A stretch of DNA of 10,500 nt from Planctomycetota bacterium (GTDB lineage: Bacteria; Planctomycetota; PUPC01; JACPCR01). The position numbers were made by a program, and so were the translations under genes. The stretch's first letter is position 1, and the number at the start of each line of letters is the position of its first letter. The notes below the pieces were generated by a model. That model worked only from the letters and a program-made list of their open reading frames with translations, did no database searches and was not told the origin of the DNA. Positions 7,568-10,500 of the stretch are shown here, piece after piece. The stretch covers positions 1 to 10,500 of the forward strand of contig JASLXP010000959.1 in the NCBI GenBank assembly GCA_030740295.1, written 5' to 3'.

Positions 7568-8473
7568 TCATAGCATCAATGCCATCCTCTTCTGCAGGTA
7601 GGTGCCGAGGACGGTGTCGAAATTGTCGCACACTTCGGCGGCAACATGGTCGATGCCCTGCTTCAGGCACTCGGCTTTCATGTCGTGAAGGTGCAGCTCG
7701 AACTGTTCCTTGTAGTCACGCTGGATAAGGAGCGGATCGATGGCAGTGATTTCGTCGGTTTCGAGATCCCGGAAACGGGTAAACTCGATGTAGTCGAGTT
7801 CTTTCTCGAGTTCGTCGTAGACCTGGATGGCGATGATGTCGTGTCCTTTGGAGCGAAGGCTGCCGAGGCTGCGTGCGAGGAGCACGGGCTCATGCATGAA
7901 ATCCGAGATGACGACGATCAGACCCTTGCGGGTGGCCTGGGACTGAACCGACAAAAAACAATCCTCAAAAGCTGTCTCACCAGTCGGTTCAGTGGTGACG
8001 AGTTTTTCAAATGTGCGCGCCAGATGCGATTTGGAGGATGCCGGGCGGGTGTATTCGGCGATTGCCTCGTTGAAGAGGAAGAGCCCGAAATCATCTCGCT
8101 GGAGGTGCATCAGGTACGCGATGAGCGCGGCGCAGCGGACGGTGAATTCGTGCTTGGAATAGGTGTAGCCCTGGAAATCCATCGAGGTTGAAATATCGAC
8201 GACCAGGTAGAGCGGCGTGTTGGTGACATCTTCATATTCCTTGATGTAAAGCCGTCCTGTTTTGCCGTACACCCGCCAGTCAAGGTATTTAAGATTGTCA
8301 CCGTAATTGTATTCACGGTGCTGCATGAAGTCTGTGCTTGCACCTTTGAATGGTGATCGATTGTCGCCGGCCAGGGCGCCTTCTACGCGGCGGCGCGAGA
8401 AGAGCTCGAGCTGTTTGATACGCTCGATGATTTCGCCGGTGAGCAGAGATGAGACTGCGGTGGTGGTGTTCAT
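7568..8473 (-). CDS. Soluble DUF58 / VWA-fold protein, MoxR partner
   Basis: 301 residues with no membrane segment, so probably cytoplasmic; this is the short form of the family. The DUF58 signature is clear: REYNYGDNLKYLDWRVYGKTG (53-73) followed by LYIKEYEDV (75-83). The VWA-like MIDAS motif is D93-x-S95-x-S97 in VVDISTSMD, with a later strand VVISDF (187-192). DUF58 proteins are encoded next to MoxR ATPases in most bacteria and are thought to be their VWA adaptor or substrate-binding partner. The position directly downstream of the MoxR gene, with a 61-base gap, fits this. The ATG is at 8473-8471. GGAG occurs in the leader but ends 16 bases before the ATG, too far for a normal Shine-Dalgarno. 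The end of the protein (TYLQKRMALML) is typical and nothing is broken. Family assignment is secure; the precise cellular task is not known. Confidence 0.95.
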   Translation of the reverse strand: MNTTTAVSSLLTGEIIERIKQLELFSRRRVEGALAGDNRSPFKGASTDFMQHREYNYGDNLKYLDWRVYGKTGRLYIKEYEDVTNTPLYLVVDISTSMDFQGYTYSKHEFTVRCAALIAYLMHLQRDDFGLFLFNEAIAEYTRPASSKSHLARTFEKLVTTEPTGETAFEDCFLSVQSQATRKGLIVVISDFMHEPVLLARSLGSLRSKGHDIIAIQVYDELEKELDYIEFTRFRDLETDEITAIDPLLIQRDYKEQFELHLHDMKAECLKQGIDHVAAEVCDNFDTVLGTYLQKRMALML

Positions 8474-8534
8474 TGAGGGGCTGCGCTGACTCCGCTTCGC
8501 TCCGCGACGCTTGCCGAGTGCCGTTGCTGGAGGA
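8474..8534. other. 61-base gap between moxR and DUF58 with a weak 10-bp repeat
   Basis: CTGACTCCGC (8486-8495) is followed directly by TTCGCTCCGC (8496-8505), agreeing at seven of ten positions. A short dyad TCGC-TCC-GCGA overlaps its end (8497-8507). On the coding strand this forms the DUF58 leader and supplies GGAG only at a distance of 16 bases. The evidence for a true repeat element is weak. Confidence 0.4.
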
Positions 8535-9555
<1,021 letters not shown>

Positions 9556-9557
<2 letters not shown>

Positions 9558-9657
9558 GGTTGATGGTTAATGGTCGATGGTTGGATGAATGTAGAATGGC
9601 AAATGGATGATTGATGGTCCGGCCGCATTTCTGCATCAACCATAGACCATTAACCAT
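9556..9657. repeat. Inverted pair of ATGGTTR-type heptamer arrays overlapping the moxR start
   Basis: On the plus strand four heptamers run from 9556 to 9583: ATGGTTG, ATGGTTA, then ATGGTCG and ATGGTTG. The right arm at 9637-9657 consists of three complementary heptamers (CAACCAT, AGACCAT, TAACCAT). The 21-base right arm is the reverse complement of 9563-9583 with one mismatch; the loop is 53 bases. Further ATGG words occur in the loop. The left array overlaps the moxR start codon (9557-9555), and the right arm ends three bases before the stop triplet of the upstream gene (9663-9661). This occupies essentially the whole gap. Confidence 0.92.
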
Positions 9658-9660
9658 TCC

Positions 9661-10500
9661 TCAAAGATCGTGTCCCGCGTACCGCACGATGTTGGCGAAC
9701 AATTTCTGCCATTCGGGCCATTTCCAGTATGGGACTTTTCCTGGATGTACGTCGGGGTCGCCGAATGGGCAGGAGAGGACGGCGATGGTGCGCTGCTCTC
9801 CCCTCGTGAGCTCGACGATGAATGGTCTTTCGCCGACCTTCATCAGGACTTTTGATGGCAGATTCGGCTTCAGTTCGAGGTCGTGGTAGTAGAGGGTGCA
9901 GGGCAGTTTTGTCAGGTCAATATCTTTGAAGATGGGGTGTTCCGCAACGGGGCTGTTGAGCTGGAGGACGCCCTTCTTGATGTTGAAGGGCCGCACTTTG
10001 AATGGCACATAATCATCGAACTCATGTTTGGGATCATCCCATTCGACTCTGAATGCAGAATCGCCTCCGCTGAACACCAGTCCACCGCCGCGCCTCAGGT
10101 AGTTGGTCACGATGGAAGAGCCGACCCGGCGCGGCAGCGTGGTCTGGCAGTTGGCAAAGACGAGGGCCCTGTAGTTGAAGAGCCGTTCGTAATCGTAGGG
10201 GAAGTCGGTCAGCCCATTATGCTGAACCACAAATCCAGGTGAATAACCGAAATCATATTTGCCTAGCCTGATGTCCGGGATGCTCCTGATGGCCTCGCGC
10301 AATTGCAGATGGGTGCTGTGATTGCCAAGCATGGCGAAGACGCGGAAACCATCTTTATTGATCTTCGCGTTCTCCTTCGGCACGGGGATGTACGGATTCT
10401 GAATCGGACGATTGAGACGGACGACGGGAGTCTTTAGATCCTGGCGAATGTTGTCCTTGAACCGGTAGTTGCCCACGTGGAAATGTTGGAACTGCTTCTC
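9661..10500 (-). CDS. GATase-like-fold protein, N-terminus beyond the window
   Basis: The frame is open to the right edge: eight sense codons (EKQFQHFH) precede the GTG at 10476-10474. That GTG is therefore probably internal and the gene starts outside. About 279 residues are visible before the TGA at 9663-9661. The visible part resembles the glutamine-amidotransferase-like (GATase1-like) fold. It has a strand RALVFANCQ, then YLRRGGGLVFSGGDSAF, an AEHPIF segment, YYHDLELKP and RTIAVLSCPFGDP, and ends WPEWQKLFANIVRYAG. No GxCxG elbow with a downstream catalytic His/Glu pair is apparent, so this is likely a binding or structural domain. The same fold recurs in the two large VWA proteins downstream. 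It is the upstream neighbour of moxR across a 103-base repeat-bearing gap. DUF4159 proteins often sit in this position in related clusters, but the visible part does not clearly match DUF4159. No specific function is assigned. Confidence 0.8.
   Translation of the reverse strand, partial: EKQFQHFHVGNYRFKDNIRQDLKTPVVRLNRPIQNPYIPVPKENAKINKDGFRVFAMLGNHSTHLQLREAIRSIPDIRLGKYDFGYSPGFVVQHNGLTDFPYDYERLFNYRALVFANCQTTLPRRVGSSIVTNYLRRGGGLVFSGGDSAFRVEWDDPKHEFDDYVPFKVRPFNIKKGVLQLNSPVAEHPIFKDIDLTKLPCTLYYHDLELKPNLPSKVLMKVGERPFIVELTRGEQRTIAVLSCPFGDPDVHPGKVPYWKWPEWQKLFANIVRYAGHDL

Noticed and set aside
10474..10476. GTG as start codon of the GATase-like gene
   Set aside because: The frame continues open upstream to the window edge, and no Shine-Dalgarno is seen, so the true start is probably outside.

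Overview
The window holds one co-directional gene cluster, entirely on the minus strand and cut by both window edges. In transcription order (right to left) it reads: a partial protein with a glutamine-amidotransferase-like (GATase-like) fold (10500-9661), a MoxR-type AAA+ ATPase (9557-8535), a soluble DUF58/VWA protein (8473-7568), a BatA-like membrane-anchored VWA protein (7374-5056), a second membrane-anchored VWA protein with a long helical insert (5059-2336), and a large membrane protein resembling DUF4175-type proteins that runs off the left edge (2163-1). The last gene has no stop inside the window; I translated it directly, and it stays open for 721 codons.

This MoxR / DUF58 / BatA / VWA / DUF4175-like order is an established bacterial arrangement, commonly met in Planctomycetes, other PVC-type bacteria and uncultured relatives. 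The protein families, the lack of Shine-Dalgarno sequences before all five visible start codons, and the repeat-laden gaps fit an uncultured bacterium of that broad kind. The window alone cannot fix the phylum.

The likely working model is as follows. The MoxR ATPase works in the cytoplasm with the DUF58 protein as its VWA partner. The two BatA/VWA proteins have two N-terminal and one C-terminal membrane segments, which places their VWA and GATase-like domains outside the cytoplasmic membrane. The DUF4175-like protein has three N-terminal membrane segments and a large external part ending in coiled coil. MoxR/VWA systems are generally thought to act as chaperone or maturation machines for envelope or metal-containing proteins. 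The client here is unknown.

The least ordinary material is in the gaps. The only coupled junction (the ATGA overlap at 5056-5059) carries no repeat. Three of the four real gaps (2164-2335, 7375-7567, 9558-9660) carry short-word tandem arrays of 7 or 8 bp period, with different words in each gap, and every one of these gaps also holds an inverted repeat. The arrays touch neighbouring start or stop codons. The fourth gap (8474-8534) has only a weak 10-bp repeat. No RNA genes, CRISPR arrays, insertion sequences or convincing intrinsic terminators were seen.
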